64,000 nucleotides of DNA, taken from contig CAJQUW010013614.1 of assembly GCA_907163375.1 (NCBI GenBank), positions 1-64,000 on the forward strand, read 5' to 3'. Each line of letters starts with the position of its first letter. Positions within the stretch are counted from its first letter, which is position 1. The notes below the pieces were generated by a model. The model worked only from the letters and a program-made list of their open reading frames with translations, had not been told where the DNA came from and searched no databases. Shown here in pieces: positions 38,161 to 50,305 of this stretch. The stretch comes from Prostheceraeus crozeri. Its lineage: Eukaryota > Platyhelminthes > Polycladida > Euryleptidae. The position numbers were made by a program, and so were the translations under genes.

Positions 38161-39372
38161 CTTCATTAATGAAGCAATATTGAAATAGCATTTCCGCCTA
38201 TAGGCAGAATTTTCACTACATGCACTTGGAAAACGAAAATAGTGAGATGACATCATAATGCAGACAACACTGAAAATGTCTTTTATACCATTTTGCAGTC
38301 ACTCTAGTCTAGTATATAGTTTGAAATAGAATGCACAGCCCTGATTTTAGACATTGAACACCTTCCTGTTTATTGATATCTGATAATCGGTTATGATTGC
38401 ATTTCCGGGAGTTATGCCGATAAAGCTGTAGTCTTATTTTAATCAGGCTCTTACTTCCTCTTCTTATATATTAATTTGGCTTGCACATATTACTCAATTA
38501 TCAATTGCTTTCAACAACATTTGTTTGGAGTTGACAAATTTTTGGGCCAGCTAAAAAAGCAAATAACTATTTGTTTATGTTTCAAGAACTTGTACTTGAA
38601 TTAGGATTTCTCTTTTGAGCAGTGACGGGTGCAGTTAATCGACTCCGCTCGATAAATCGTGCGACGGAATCAATCGCGCCATTTCTGAATGACCAGGAAT
38701 CAATGTTTTTTTTATAAAGTGATAAAGCTCAATGAAATTTACATGAGAGGAATGAACTGCTCTATTACCCTATTAGGGTCACCTATGCGCGGGTGCTCGC
38801 ACCTGAGATCATGTATGTCTAGGATTTATCGTGCGACGCGATTTTTCATTGCCACACCAAATCTTCATGCGAATCCTGTGAGCATCATTTTATAACATAG
38901 CATTAAGCATGGTCGTATGATAGGTCTTCACGAATTATGCTAATCATAGATGTTGTCAAGTAGGTCTCTACGATTTCATATATCCGCATTGAAAGCATAT
39001 AAATTGAATGATAAGCTTTCAATGCTGATTTACGTTTCATATGCTCTCCATAAACCGTACCATTTAACAATAGCACTCTCATTGAGCCTACATAACATAA
39101 AGATGTACAGAATACACGGCTAAATTTTGCAAACATTTTGTAAGCGCTATAAGTCTAATGGTTTGAATTAATTGATGCATTATTGTGCTCATTTTAAGAT
39201 TGATGGAAAAAGTAGTAAATGCTATCAACTATGTTCGATAAAATGTGGCTGATAAAGACGAAAAGAATCGAAACATGGAAATAGAAACATTAGGAGATAC
39301 TTCATGGTACTAGTAGTACTTCATAGTAGATCTGCAGCAGATTCTTAAGACTGCATTTGATTTATGCATTTG
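38161..39372. other. Intron stretch, nothing recognised
   Basis: No coding segment with family resemblance and no element borders found. Confidence 0.4.
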
Positions 39373-39914
39373 ATACAGACTAGGGTTGCCAAAAAAATGT
39401 TTTTTTTATTCATCATATTTTAAATATATTTAAAATATGTTTTTTATGTTTTTTTTGTTTTTTTTATTGATGGGAATTGCAGCAGTTTTTGTAAGCTATA
39501 GCTTCATGAATTTGTTTTTTAAAGACCTAATGAATGAAAGGAAAGCATAATATAATACTTAAAAATCCTAAAATAATGTCATTCAATTTGCTATGATCGC
39601 TGCATTGTGTTATACTGGATGTCGGAATGCTTGTCATTTCGTTTTTCATTTATTCTGATGCACGGGTTCATCTTTTAAGTTATTAAGAAGCCAGAAAAAT
39701 TGAGTTTTAATAAATGAAAATACGAACGAAATGATGAGAACGACGAAACGATGAGAGATGATGATCAAAAAGACAAAGTGATAATGGAAAACTATATTGC
39801 CAGTATGCAAAAGAAACAAAACAAAAGTTAGCAAAACAATCGTATCGCATGGATGAAATTACAATAAAGCAGTCCTTCATGATGATGAATATTCACTCAA
39901 CCAACACACTAGTA

Positions 39915-40173
39915 TCACTCAACATACTCAACGTCACTTTCATCATCTGCATCAAATGGGAAGCAATCGTCAACAAATACTTTTTGAAGTCCCATGTTGC
40001 ATGTTATCTTCATTAGCTTCGTAACTTTTTCCAAATGTAGTCTATTCCGCGTCTTTGAATGAATGAAATTCATCTTGCTATTGATCCTCTCCACATTTGC
40101 AGAATGAGGCACAATAGAAAGAATTCTGTTTGCTACATGAAACAGTGGGGTGTCAGCGAAAAATGCAGACCAC
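39915..40173 (-). CDS. hAT transposase, last exon with dimerisation domain
   Basis: The exon follows tttcag (acceptor at 40174-40176) and encodes WSAFFADTPLFHVANRILSI, then VPHSANVERINSKMNFIHSK and TRNRLHLEKVTKLMKI: the hATC dimerisation region (W..A ... SA-x-x-ER ... K-x-RNRL). It ends with an acidic tail (DADDESDVEYVE). Confidence 0.85.
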
Positions 40174-41089
40174 CTGAAAGATAAGATGGTCATGTTTATA
40201 TTCCGACTTTTCACGCTCGTTTAAAGTACACTGTTAACATATCGCACTAAGAAGGAAGCATTTAAGACTGCAGGAATATTAAAAAAAATATTAAATAATC
40301 CCCATGTAATATGTACACAAAGGGAACGTTAACTTCCGTTAACTAAGAAATATTGATACAAATTCCAATTCCCATGGACACGATGTGTCCAGCTGTACTG
40401 AGAAGCCACATACATGTACACAACACTGGTATTCAAATTTGATCTATCCTGATAACAAATGTCGTTCAAGTGGTACCTCTAAACAGAATTTGCGTAGTCA
40501 TACTTTAACATAGTGAAACACACTCTTATCAAAATTTCTACGTACAAGCTATGCTGTGTGCTCAATGATTGACTCCAGATAATTTATACGTATTAGTAAA
40601 AGTAAGGCGCACAGATGGAACACAAGTAACAGAAGAAAAGCAAAAGCAAAATGTTGAGCCTGGGTTCAGATAGACCTAATTAGAGGTATACCGCATATGA
40701 AGTTCTTGACTTCGATATAATCTTGACTTATCCTTTGCAGTTACACATGTTTATCTCACTAATCAAAATATCCATTAACAAAATACGTGCATGCATTGTG
40801 CATGTTTCAATACGCAGCACTATACCTCTTCAATACAATAAAATTGATTGACATATGGTTTAAGATTATCTTTGGAAGATGACTCAGGAAAATATTTCTA
40901 CCAATAGACAACCACATGGCTCAGCTACGCAAGCTTACCAGGTAAGCGGGGGCATTTTGTTGTGATATTTCAGTATAGTATCAGACGCTATAGTATCGTC
41001 AGGTGCTACTGCCGTCCAAATGAAATCGGATGAGAATCGCCCAGTCTTAGTTTCGAAACTCGGCGAGTTCGGTCATGACATTCGTTGGG

Positions 41090-41573
41090 TCAGTTGAAGA
41101 AAGAGTTACTCCATTTTGTGCTCAATTGAATTCCAGACAATATTTGAATAGAGTTCAAGTCTTGTCCTCTTCGATGAGGGTCCAGAATATTTGCAGCATG
41201 TAGAACACCACTCTCTCCTAAAATGAACTCCTGGCGATTTTGTAGTTTTTGTTTGAACGATTTCTCATCACAACTACTGAGGGGAGACTGACTCAAGGCT
41301 GAATTATCGATAAGTTCTGCATTTATGGCCCTCAATCCACATGGAACCAGAGAGGCACGAGGAATGTTTGATTCAAATACAGCAATCCATCGACTGATTT
41401 CTGACACAACTCTCATCGTTGATTTGACACGATCCCACAGGATATCAGAGAGAAGGTCGCGCTTGACAGGGGCCACCTGCGCTTGAACATGTGCGTCATC
41501 GTTAACACGTAATCTCTGAAGAGATGCACGATTTACGTCAAGACTTTTCAAGGATGCTTCCCATGATAACCAC
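41090..41573 (-). pseudogene. hAT transposase, third exon (frame damaged near its end)
   Basis: The acceptor tttgtag precedes 41573. Joined to the previous exon it reads LPVATRWLSWEASLKSLDVN, the hAT TRW motif. Later LRAINAELIDNSALSQSPLS and SGVLHAANILDPHRRGQDLN give the A-x-x-LDP block. The frame ends early (SNSFFN then stop), while a neighbouring frame continues VMTELAEFRN, so there is at least one frameshift. No clean donor was found. Confidence 0.75.
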
Positions 41574-41897
41574 CTACAAAAGATTAACATGGCTACACCG
41601 AAGATCTGTTTGACTATTATTAGATTGCGAAAATCCTATTACGAAAGTTGATCAAACAAGAGTCGAAAAGTCATGGACTGGCATAGATGGATACGAAGCA
41701 AACAAATAATAAAAAGTAGGTCTATACTTTGATTAATTTTAAAAATTAAGCAGAACTTGTTTGATAAAGCCGACTTAAAGGTAAAAATTCGCAGTTAGAA
41801 TATCTATTTGCAACATAGCTTTTGTAGCACTCGTTGTGCGTCGATACGGGATGTTCATTTCAAGATAAGTTGTTTTCAATTGCATAGAGAATTACAT

Positions 41898-42087
41898 AGT
41901 AACTGCCTTCTATTTACGACTTTTTATTCACCAAAAGTTACACAAAGTTAAAAAGTACCCGACGCGTTTCGTCTGAAGACAGTCTCAAGGGTCCCTTGAA
42001 GCTGTCTTCGGACGAAACGCATCCGGTACTTTTTAACTTAGTGTAACTTTTGGTGAATAAAAAGTCGTAAATAGAAGGGAGTGACTT
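41898..42087. repeat. Long palindromic (foldback) insertion inside the hAT intron
   Basis: Arms tagtaactgccttctatttacgactttttattcaccaaaagttacac... and the complementary ...gtgtaacttttggtgaataaaaagtcgtaaatagaagg meet around ctcaagggtcccttgaag. Apart from a few mismatches the whole of about 190 bases can fold on itself. It has no coding potential; probably a small MITE. Confidence 0.75.
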
Positions 42088-42398
42088 ATCTATTTTCACT
42101 TTAATCGTTAGGCTTCCACATTTTAAGAACTTCAACTTTAGTTATATTAGCTGCTTAAACATATTCTTAAACACTTATCGAATTTAAAGCTTTAGATCAA
42201 TAAATCAGCTATTCTTTGTTGATGGTCTTTATTTTTGGTCGTGCATTATTTATAGGGTATCGTGTAGGATTATCAGAAATTAAACTGAGAACTTTTAGCA
42301 CTTATTTAAGTCACACATATATAGCTATTGTAATGTAAAGTAACTCATGAAGCATACGAAATACAAAATATCAATCGATTACAAATAATTCATCTCAC

Positions 42399-43093
42399 CG
42401 AGTGGCTACTGGCAGTTTGAGACTTTCGCGTAAGTCTTCTTCGATCGCATTTCGAAGAACTGACTTGTTATTAACAGTTTGAACAATTTGTCTCACTTGC
42501 TTTAAAAACGTCCCCAATGAAGGCATATTCATAAAGTCCTCTAACAGAAGGTTGAGGCCATGAGATACACATCCAATCGCTGCCAAGTCCGGATGCTCAC
42601 TCAACACGATCTTCCACGATGCTCGCATATTTGCCGCATTGTCGGTGACAAGAGCAGTGAAACATTCCGCGCCTACCGACGTAATGCGCAGCAGAATTTC
42701 TCGTGCGATGACATCTCCAGTATGCCTTTCCCTCACAAAAACAGAGTCGAGAAACATGGGTTCAGGATCACAAACCACGAAGTTTAATATATGCTTGCCA
42801 CAAACGTTCACCCAACCATCCACTGAAAGAGTCAGTTTTTGACTGGCTTTAGACAGACGAGTTTTTATTTGCGCATCAACCTCTTCAGCCTCTTGGTCCA
42901 GGAGTGGGCCACTGATCTCGTCGCGGCTAGGAACGCGGAAAGCCGGATTCAGCTGGCGAAAAAATTCTTTCCAGTTCGGGTTCGACACCAAGCTGAATGG
43001 AGCGCCTGATGAGTATATGGCCCTGGCCAGGAGTCTTTGTAATTTCTGCTGCTCTTGACGGTCAGTTTCTCGCACCCAAGATGATAGTTTGAC
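42399..43093 (-). CDS. hAT transposase, second exon (catalytic core part)
   Basis: Between acceptor ccttag (43096-43094) and donor gtgaga (42398). It encodes VKLSSWVRETDRQEQQ, LARAIYSSGAPFSLVSNPNW and KEFFRQLNPAFRVPSRDEI; then KLTLSVDGWVNVCGKHILNF (catalytic Asp), CFTALVTDNAANMRASWKIV (second Asp) and GCVSHGLNLLLEDF (C-x2-H region). These are the DUF659-type catalytic blocks of hAT transposases. The exon is open throughout. Confidence 0.88.
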
Positions 43094-43732
43094 CTAAGGA
43101 AAGAAATGCATGATGAAAATTCATTGAAAAATCGAAAATTGAAGGGCTAAAACTTTGTTGTGCCGCCTACTATATATAGGATTAAGGGATACTTTCTGAT
43201 AATTGCCCATAAGTGATGTTAAAATCAGTGTTGTGATAGAAAACGCCCACCACTTGTTAACTTGTGCAACACTGACGATACTCGTGCAATCCAAAAAAAA
43301 TTGTCGGAGGATGATGAGTATAAAATTCTACTGATCGAAATCGTTGGTCAAGCGCTTAAGCGAACTTTCAATGCTTTTCAGTCCTCTGTGAGTGCAACCC
43401 GTGTTTAACTTGCGATGAATCCACTGACCCTCATCGGAAAGATATGACAAGCACTATTTTATGCACCTATCGTACTATCCTATACTGTGTTATCATCTTG
43501 CCATGTAGGCCTTGAATGAATATTGCTGGTGAGTAAAATAGAAAACAAATGAGTCCCACTATTGACCGTAATTGATTATTCTGAAATATTTAAGAAGAAT
43601 CACATGACCTACATCAGAATCTATTGAATATAGTGTGTACTGTCTACATTACACTTACTAAGTCTATGTTACACTTACTTTTCTTGGGATATAATAGACC
43701 TACTAGACAAGGCAATCTTGATATCAACTCAC

Positions 43733-44023
43733 CTGAGAGGTAGATTTTGAGGAAGTTGGCAGCTGTTCATCACTTGGTGTCAGTGCGGCGGACTTCGCTG
43801 GTGGGGGCATTTCAGTTCCTGTCGCAGATCCACCAATAGCTATCTTCACAGCTCTTGGGATGGACATGCACTTTTGGACGAGATGTTCTGTCCTTTTGGT
43901 GGCACATTGCTTTGTTTCCCAGGAACAAAATTTACATGAGTAAGTTCTTCCGTCAGATTTTATAGTAAAATACTTGTTTGAAATGCTAGGCTTTCGCCCG
44001 CACACCCCAGCTTTTCCAACCAT
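43733..44023 (-). CDS. hAT transposase, first exon with BED zinc finger
   Basis: Starts at ATG 44023 (MVGKAGVCGRKPSISNKYFT). A BED-type finger is formed by YSCKFCSWETKQCATKRTEH LVQKC (C-x2-C ... H-x4-C). The rest is a Ser/Pro/Thr-rich linker. The donor gtgagt follows 43733. The BED finger binds the element's ends. Confidence 0.8.
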
Positions 44024-44631
44024 CGCAACAACCTTTCGGTGACACTTTCACTAATCAAGTGAATTTAGGAGTTCACGTTGAAAATTGTTCTTGATTTTGA
44101 TTGGATGCTTGTAATATCCAATTGTCAATTTCGTATGAGATTGAGTCACCGTCACGTCAGCCATTCATCACGTGATGAATGCGTCATCATTGTGAGTCAA
44201 ACTTAGCCGCATGCGGAGAAAGACTAGAACTTGTTTTTTACACATCCGCTGATGCTGGTGATTATCAGCCATAGCACCGCAGTTTTATACCTTGATAGAA
44301 GAGGTTATTATTGTCTACCGTTATAGAGTAAACTCAACTCTTTCTACTTTAGGAAAGCATGTTCTTCAAAATATTGAATTACTGACATTTAATACGCAAT
44401 CATACATACACAAATGGGGTTACATCGTCTCAAGAATTGTGGATTGTTTATCGAAATAACAAAAATACTGACTTTACTACAGTATTACAGCAGTAAAAAC
44501 AATACCTAACAATTGTTAAAAAAACATATTAAAAACAATGTTTTTTTAACCATATTTAAAATATATTTAAAACATATTTAAAATATATATTTAAAATATC
44601 ATATTTTAAATATCGCAACCCTAATACAGAC

Positions 44632-45528
44632 CACATAATAGTTCAATGCTTCCGTTGGTTGACATCAGGAATCATTATAACAATACACTATTAGATTCTG
44701 AGGCCCAGTTGGCACTTGCTGATAAAAGACACTTCTTGTGATTTTGACTGCTTCTGCAAAAAGAAGTTGGCCAGCATTGCTTTAACTATTAGTATATTTA
44801 AACAAAATATATTATTTGAGTCATGCAATGTGTCCTCAACTTTCTCAGTCTTTTCAAAGGCGAAGAATAAAATAATGAGTCCTTCAAGCATCAAAAATCG
44901 CTGTTGCAAAAATTCCAAGGTGAAGCAGAAGCAGCACATACGTGTCAATCATAGAGAAAAGAAAGTATAAATTCAACATGTCTCAACAGAACTCAATGAT
45001 ATTTAAGGTTATTGCACAACAAGGCCTTTGAACGATAACCGTCTGCCTGTTCCCTTAAAATTCGGCAAGAAAATCGAGTTTTTAGAAACTAAAATATGCA
45101 AGTAGTAAACCATTGAAGTCGATTTTCACTGAACGCTTGATGAAACTCGAGTTTTGAATGATAATCGAGCTTCGTTAGACCATTGCACTTGCTAGTTACC
45201 TCTTCTAGACTCTAGAGAGAACGCTGGTATCTCGAACACTCGAAATGTCGGGGGCAGTGCATACGGTTTCTTCTATCCGGGTGATTTACGATAATGTTGC
45301 ACGACCTAATTGGCGAATGGTATTACTGATTATACCAATTGATGGATTTAATGAATCATGATAAATTATTTATTATGAAAATATTTTTCTACATACTGTG
45401 AGATTTTACAGGGGTTATGAGCTACTTAGAGAAAGGCAGGCAGGCTAAAAGCTTTGGTAATTACTCTCCACTGTGGGCTTAGCTTTAACGTCACTATTCC
45501 CCCATACGTTTGGACGGTGCTGATATAG
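44632..45528. other. Intron stretch, nothing recognised
   Basis: No family-like coding segment or element border found. Confidence 0.4.
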
Positions 45529-46295
45529 TAAAGGTGCGTTTACACATGAAACTTTATTGCTGACACTTTATTGCTGCCACCTAACTTGCACGTGGAAACG
45601 CCACTGACACTATCGTTTGACACTAGATTGCTGACATTTTTAGAAGTTGCTGCAGCCGAGTGTCAGTGAAAATATTGCACTTGTAAACGGCTCCTGACAC
45701 TTTCTGAAAAGTGTCTGCCACAAGTGTCACCAAAGTTGAACGAGGCGCAACTTTTAGCTGACACTTTTACTGACACTCATACGATCGTGATCGGAACACA
45801 GCGACCTGGCTTCTTGGAGGCTGGATTATGTTCTTGCTATTTTCATTATCACCAGTCATTAAATAGCTAATGATGTGCTAATATGTACTATTCATTTACA
45901 TGCATAATTTCTGCTTTTGCTACTCCGTACTGTTGTGTATACAGCTTACATCAATTTGAGCTTCATTCTACTAGGACATAAATGGTTTTCCTGACTATCA
46001 CTGTACAAGTGATGCTTGTGGGAGCATCTAGTATTATTTGATCAGGAATTCCACACCAAAAGACATGACTTGCATCTGTTTATTGTTGCGTGGGAATTTA
46101 ATCACTAACTTTGCAGTCGTGTATCGGTGCTAGGCCGCTTGGCAACTGTGCATTGGCAACCGAGCAGTAGATAAAAAACATCTGCAGGCGAGACTCATCT
46201 TTCTCGAATAAAATTAATCTTTGATTGTTTGGCTGTTGTGTTGACATGGACATCGACAGATTTATACAGCATTCAGTAAAACAGTTAGTAAAACG

Positions 46296-46555
46296 ATGAT
46301 CGCTGGTTCATCAATGACTGACAACGAAATGCCACAAACGAAAGGTGAATGGACAAGGACGCTAAGCGATGACCTGATCGATGAATGCGAGCAGTATCCC
46401 TGTTTGTGGAACGTGCACAATCACGAATATCGAGACAGAATAAAAAGGCCGAAGCATGGGGGAAGATTGTCGCGAAATTAAAAAATAGACAACAATTAAA
46501 GAAGTCCAGTGAAAAATACATAGCCAGCAGGGACTCAGTTCCACAACGAAATCAA
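46296..46555 (+). pseudogene. MADF-domain protein of the PIF/Harbinger element
   Basis: MTDNEMPQTKGEWTRTLSDD and LIDECEQYPCLWNVHNHEYR form an MADF DNA-binding domain. After DRIK the frame slips by one base; the next frame carries KAEAWGKIVAKLKN, the expected continuation. The second gene of PIF/Harbinger elements often encodes this domain. One frameshift; the C-terminal part is short. Confidence 0.75.
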
Positions 46556-47192
46556 TAAAACAAAGGTTAGGGCCGAGCACCGGCGATAAATTCGTCACGA
46601 AATGGTTTTAAGAGTCAATGAAGTTCATTCAATCCTCAAATGAAGGCACAACTGATCCATTAAGTTTCATTACCGATATATCATTTATCGCATTATATTA
46701 TTAAACCTACTTTCTTGATTTGAATAAAACTTTTTTAACATTGATGTAAAAGTTTTCGGTTAACTTATCATAAGAATTGTGGCAACATGAATATTGTTGT
46801 GTTTTGCTGTAGAACAGTGGTGGGCAATGAAGATTGGATAATGAACTGTGCAGGCCATCTTTACGATGTTAGCGGGACCAACTACTTGTAATCTTAGGCC
46901 ACATATAGGCCTATAGATTCGACTTGCACTTATCAAATCTAGTCTAGGTCTACTTGTGCGCTTTCTGCTGTAGCTTTTACACACATGTATGCCTAGAAAT
47001 GATAATGTGGTGTAATATTATTAAACTGTCTGAATGTGTGCAGTAACAAATATAAGCTACTCTATTAAGTGAAGTGAAGTGAAAACAATTCGTGAGTTAC
47101 GGCTGCTACATAGTCTTGTGTTGATCAACTTAACCGTGAAAAGTTCTAAAAACGCTTTAAAATATCTTAAAATAACACATCTAACAATAATT

Positions 47193-47450
47193 TTAAATCC
47201 AATGGTATCGGTATGCGTAGGCCCATGACTCGATCACTTCTTGAACTGTCGCACGCATTGAAGTGTCCTCCTTTCTAATCCTCGATACGATTCGTCCCAA
47301 AAAAGCTTCAAAGTCGGTAGCGGACATTCTCAAAAAATTTGCAACCTGGCACGGACCCGATCTCATGATTCGAACATAATCGCACTGCAAAATCCGAACT
47401 GTTCTCTCACAAGCCAATCACGAACCCACATTCGCTGTTTACGCATTCCT
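47193..47450 (-). pseudogene. PIF-type transposase, N-terminal fragment
   Basis: CDYVRIMRSGPCQVANFLRM and SATDFEAFLGRIVSRIRKED followed by TSMRATVQEV match the usual N-terminal part of PIF/Harbinger transposases (NFLRMS...F..LL..V...I.K.DT.MR). No DDE core was found between here and the MADF frame. Confidence 0.7.
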
Positions 47451-47710
47451 TTCTCGTTAAAATGCATGCTGTAGCTGCTTCAGCTGTCCGCTTTCTCGAT
47501 GACATTGTGAATAGATAAGTGTCGACTAAAAGTGTCAAGTGTAAACGCTCCTGCGAATCTCCCGCAATTTTTTGACTCATCATAGATCGATAAAGTGTCA
47601 GTAGCAATTTTTCCTCTAGTGTCAGCAACTTTTTAATGTCAAGTGTAAACGGCCTCTGCAATCTGATTGCAGGTGGCAGCAATAAAGCTTCACGTGTAAA
47701 CGCGCCTTAA

Positions 47711-49490
47711 AACTTTTCTGGAGCGTTGTGGTACTTTTAGTTCGGATACCCTTCCTGACGACTTCCAACGGCAAGTAATCAATTCCTATGGACTGGAGTT
47801 TATTAGCTATGGAAAGTTGGTAGATCCTAAACATCCACCCAATATTCATTGACTATAAAGTAAAACACACTGGGCTACAATCACACACCTGCTAGACACC
47901 AGTGTTCAAAATTTTCCAAAAACGGAAAATTTTTGAAAGGGCAATAAATTTGACACATATTTATAGGCGAGGAACATGCAGCGGTAGGCATATTTCTGAG
48001 TATGTATAAACGATGACGAAGAAATGAAGGGACCAGAAAAAGGCGCCTGTAGAACCAATAGGCCTGCTTCCTTTCCTCAGCCGACATAGCCATCAAAATG
48101 AGTGGGCAGCTCAATTACCTAGGCCTACTATGCGCAATCCCTTGAGCATCCAGGACAGTGAATGCACTGGCTCTCTAAAATAACTTTAAGCTCATGCAGA
48201 CTGCCCCATGGCCTATAATAAAACTGGTGCTTTATATCACTTGCACCAGATGTGCTCAGAACCGGAACCACATAGAATTTGTACAAAATTTCATTTCAGC
48301 AACTACGAAATTGACCCTTGATATGCTAACGTAGGCTACCGCATGTGCCACTCACTGTATCAGGATTCCTGATACAGGAATCCATGAGTTGTTGCCTCAT
48401 TGTTATGACCAGTAGAGCACATGCTGGATGCATAGCTGACGATATCTTGTATAACAAAGTTGACAGCTAGTGGTCCGACTTACATCGTGGATAGTTGTAG
48501 CTCCCGACCAATATAGAAGCGAATAAAATCCGAAAATTCATAGGATCTATTGTTTAGCTGGCCATACTCTTTGGCCATCGTCTCAAAAAGTCATGCCTAG
48601 AGCGACTCGCTAACAGACATTTTACACCAGCTGAGACGTGTTTTTTGTGACGAGCTGAGCAGTCTTCAGTTGTGATAAGTCGTATCAATGGTACAGGGGT
48701 TTAGTCTCACAGATTCTAGAAAAATAAGTACTTATGTATAAAAACGTGTGACCTTTATCTTATTCGTTTCTTAAAACTCTGAATTCTACAGAATGCAAGT
48801 TCCATTTAATATACATTTTAGCTAATCTTTTCGGTAATTAATTTAATAACTACAAATTAATTAATTAATTTGTTATTAGACGGCTCTTAGGAAAATCATA
48901 TTTATGATGTTGTTTTGTCATATTTCTATTGTCTTTGGAGGAGTAAAGTTAAGCATATCATAAATTACTGGAAATCTCTATTCCTTCTTCTTATATGTAC
49001 CTGTTCCAAAAATGGAACGTTCGCCACTAAAATTGCAAAATTAGGAAAAATCTAATGCTGCCAGGTAGACTTCTAAATACTGCTTCCATTCAAAATCTAT
49101 TATGGAAAATAGTGATTTTCATACAAACACACATCAACATTATATTTCTTGTGACCTTTTCTATAGACGTGAGATTTCACGTTTCAAAAAACTTGTCCTG
49201 CGCCAATCCGTAGAAGTCAGCCATGAAGGTCGAACCATGAAGAATGTAAATGGGTCCGCCTTACCATTCAGATTTGAATGAATCATAAAATTAATTATAC
49301 CGATAAAAATGGAATTAAAAACTTGAAAGTTCACCAACAAGTACAATAAGTACAATAGGATGTCGACGTTTTTATGAAGACTTGCATTGTAATGCAAATC
49401 ATGAATTTCCTTTGATGATCAGCTCAATTTCCGCTTAATTAAGATGATTGTTAGCAAATGTTCATTCCTTTATATCAGTCTAATGCTCAC
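47711..49490. other. End of the 35-kb CEP41 intron
   Basis: AT-rich, no element border or coding segment recognised. The intron ends at 49490 with the donor (gtgagc on the minus strand) of the next CEP41 exon. Confidence 0.45.
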
Positions 49491-49621
49491 CAGATATAAT
49501 GCGACTTGCGGAAAATTCGTCTTGATCGCGAATATCCAATAGAAGATAAGGCACATCAGGTTGATTTTGCCCGGCTCCTCTTGTGTCACCGACATGAAGC
49601 TCCCCTTCTCCGTTCGCCAGT
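49491..49621 (-). CDS. CEP41: CEP41-like exon, start of the rhodanese domain
   Basis: 131 bases between acceptor catccaacag (49624-49622 is cag) and donor gtgagc (49490). It encodes LANGEGELHVGDTRGAGQNQ and PDVPYLLLDIRDQDEFSASR, then IIS. The human protein has GVGELDLDKG ... [26 protein letters not shown] at this place. Phase matches on both sides: AG|A joins the exon at 50143-50305, and TCTG| joins CC at 14035, across 35.5 kb of intron. Confidence 0.9.
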
Positions 49622-50142
49622 CTGTTGGATGATATGAAGAGTCTTATTCAAGGTGAGTCTGCATATTCATCCAGATTGTCTTAATATATGATAAAAACAT
49701 CCAACAATTATGTCCTGCTATCTGTGTTAAACGCTTGAAGTCAAGAAGAGATTGCAAATCTGCATATGCTGCATCTCAGGACTCTAACATCCTTCGGAAA
49801 ATGCTTGTTATAGTTTTATAATTAGGTATAACCTAATCGGTAGTAAAAATGAAAGTAATGTACGTGCAGCATCATAAGCAATGGAAATGAGGAATTACCT
49901 AATCGCTTTCATGGTAATTGGCAACCAACAGAGGTAACTACATGTATCTACAATTTAACAAGTATATTGAAATTATCATTATGCTTCACTCTGACTCATC
50001 AGAATCTGATATCGAAATTGGCATACTTTTGTGCCCGTGGTACAGCTGTATTGTCTGGCATACCGCACATAGATGGCAATCTCCACATCTTGAATGTATA
50101 GGGACAACCTATTGATACACATAACAGAAGACATTTTCTCAC

Positions 50143-50305
50143 CTCTCGAAAGCAGAGCGCTGAGTATCAGGCACGTCGCCTTTCTCTTCTTCATCAACCA
50201 GATGAGGATCAAACGTGCCTTCGACTTCAGCAACCTGCATTATCAATTGTACGAGAGTGCTCACTTTGATTCGCTTGAATATTTCATTTTTCTGTATCCG
50301 ATAGT
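50143..50305 (-). CDS. CEP41: CEP41-like exon, coiled-coil/linker region
   Basis: 163 bases, acceptor ttcctatcag and donor gtgaga. It encodes YRIQKNEIFKRIKVSTLVQL and IMQVAEVEGTF, where human CEP41 has [26 protein letters not shown]. The rest is acidic (PHLVDEEEKGDVPDTQRSAF). The first two bases complete the Asn codon opened by the exon at 58530-58577. Confidence 0.92.

Larger units (their letters stand above)
39381..44623. mobile_element. hAT DNA transposon
   Basis: Ends TAGGGTTGCCA (39381) and, complementary, CGCAACCCTA (44623), flanked by a perfect 8-base duplication atacagac (39373-39380 and 44624-44631). Just inside both ends lie long ATTTAAATAT-type runs. The 5243-base element carries a four-exon hAT transposase gene on the minus strand (44023 down to 39915). 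One intron contains a palindromic insertion at about 41898-42087. The perfect target duplication suggests recent movement. Confidence 0.9.
45532..47707. mobile_element. PIF/Harbinger element with TGACAC subterminal repeats
   Basis: Inverted ends AGGTGCGTTTACACATGAA (45532) and, complementary, TTCACGTGTAAACGCGCCT (47707), flanked by taa (45529-45531, 47708-47710), the preferred 3-bp PIF/Harbinger target. About 250 bases inside each end carry many copies of tgacac/gtgtca. It encodes remains of an MADF protein (+) and of a PIF-type transposase N-terminus (-). The catalytic part is missing or too decayed to see, so it is non-autonomous now. Confidence 0.88.

Noticed and set aside
41930-42060. ctgaaga ... 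gacgaaac words suggesting a hammerhead
   Set aside because: The intervening sequence pairs as one long hairpin that includes the supposed core, so the ribozyme fold is not supported.
46762-46984. Minus-strand open frame inside the PIF/Harbinger element
   Set aside because: No transposase motif; lies where the catalytic core should be but does not resemble it.
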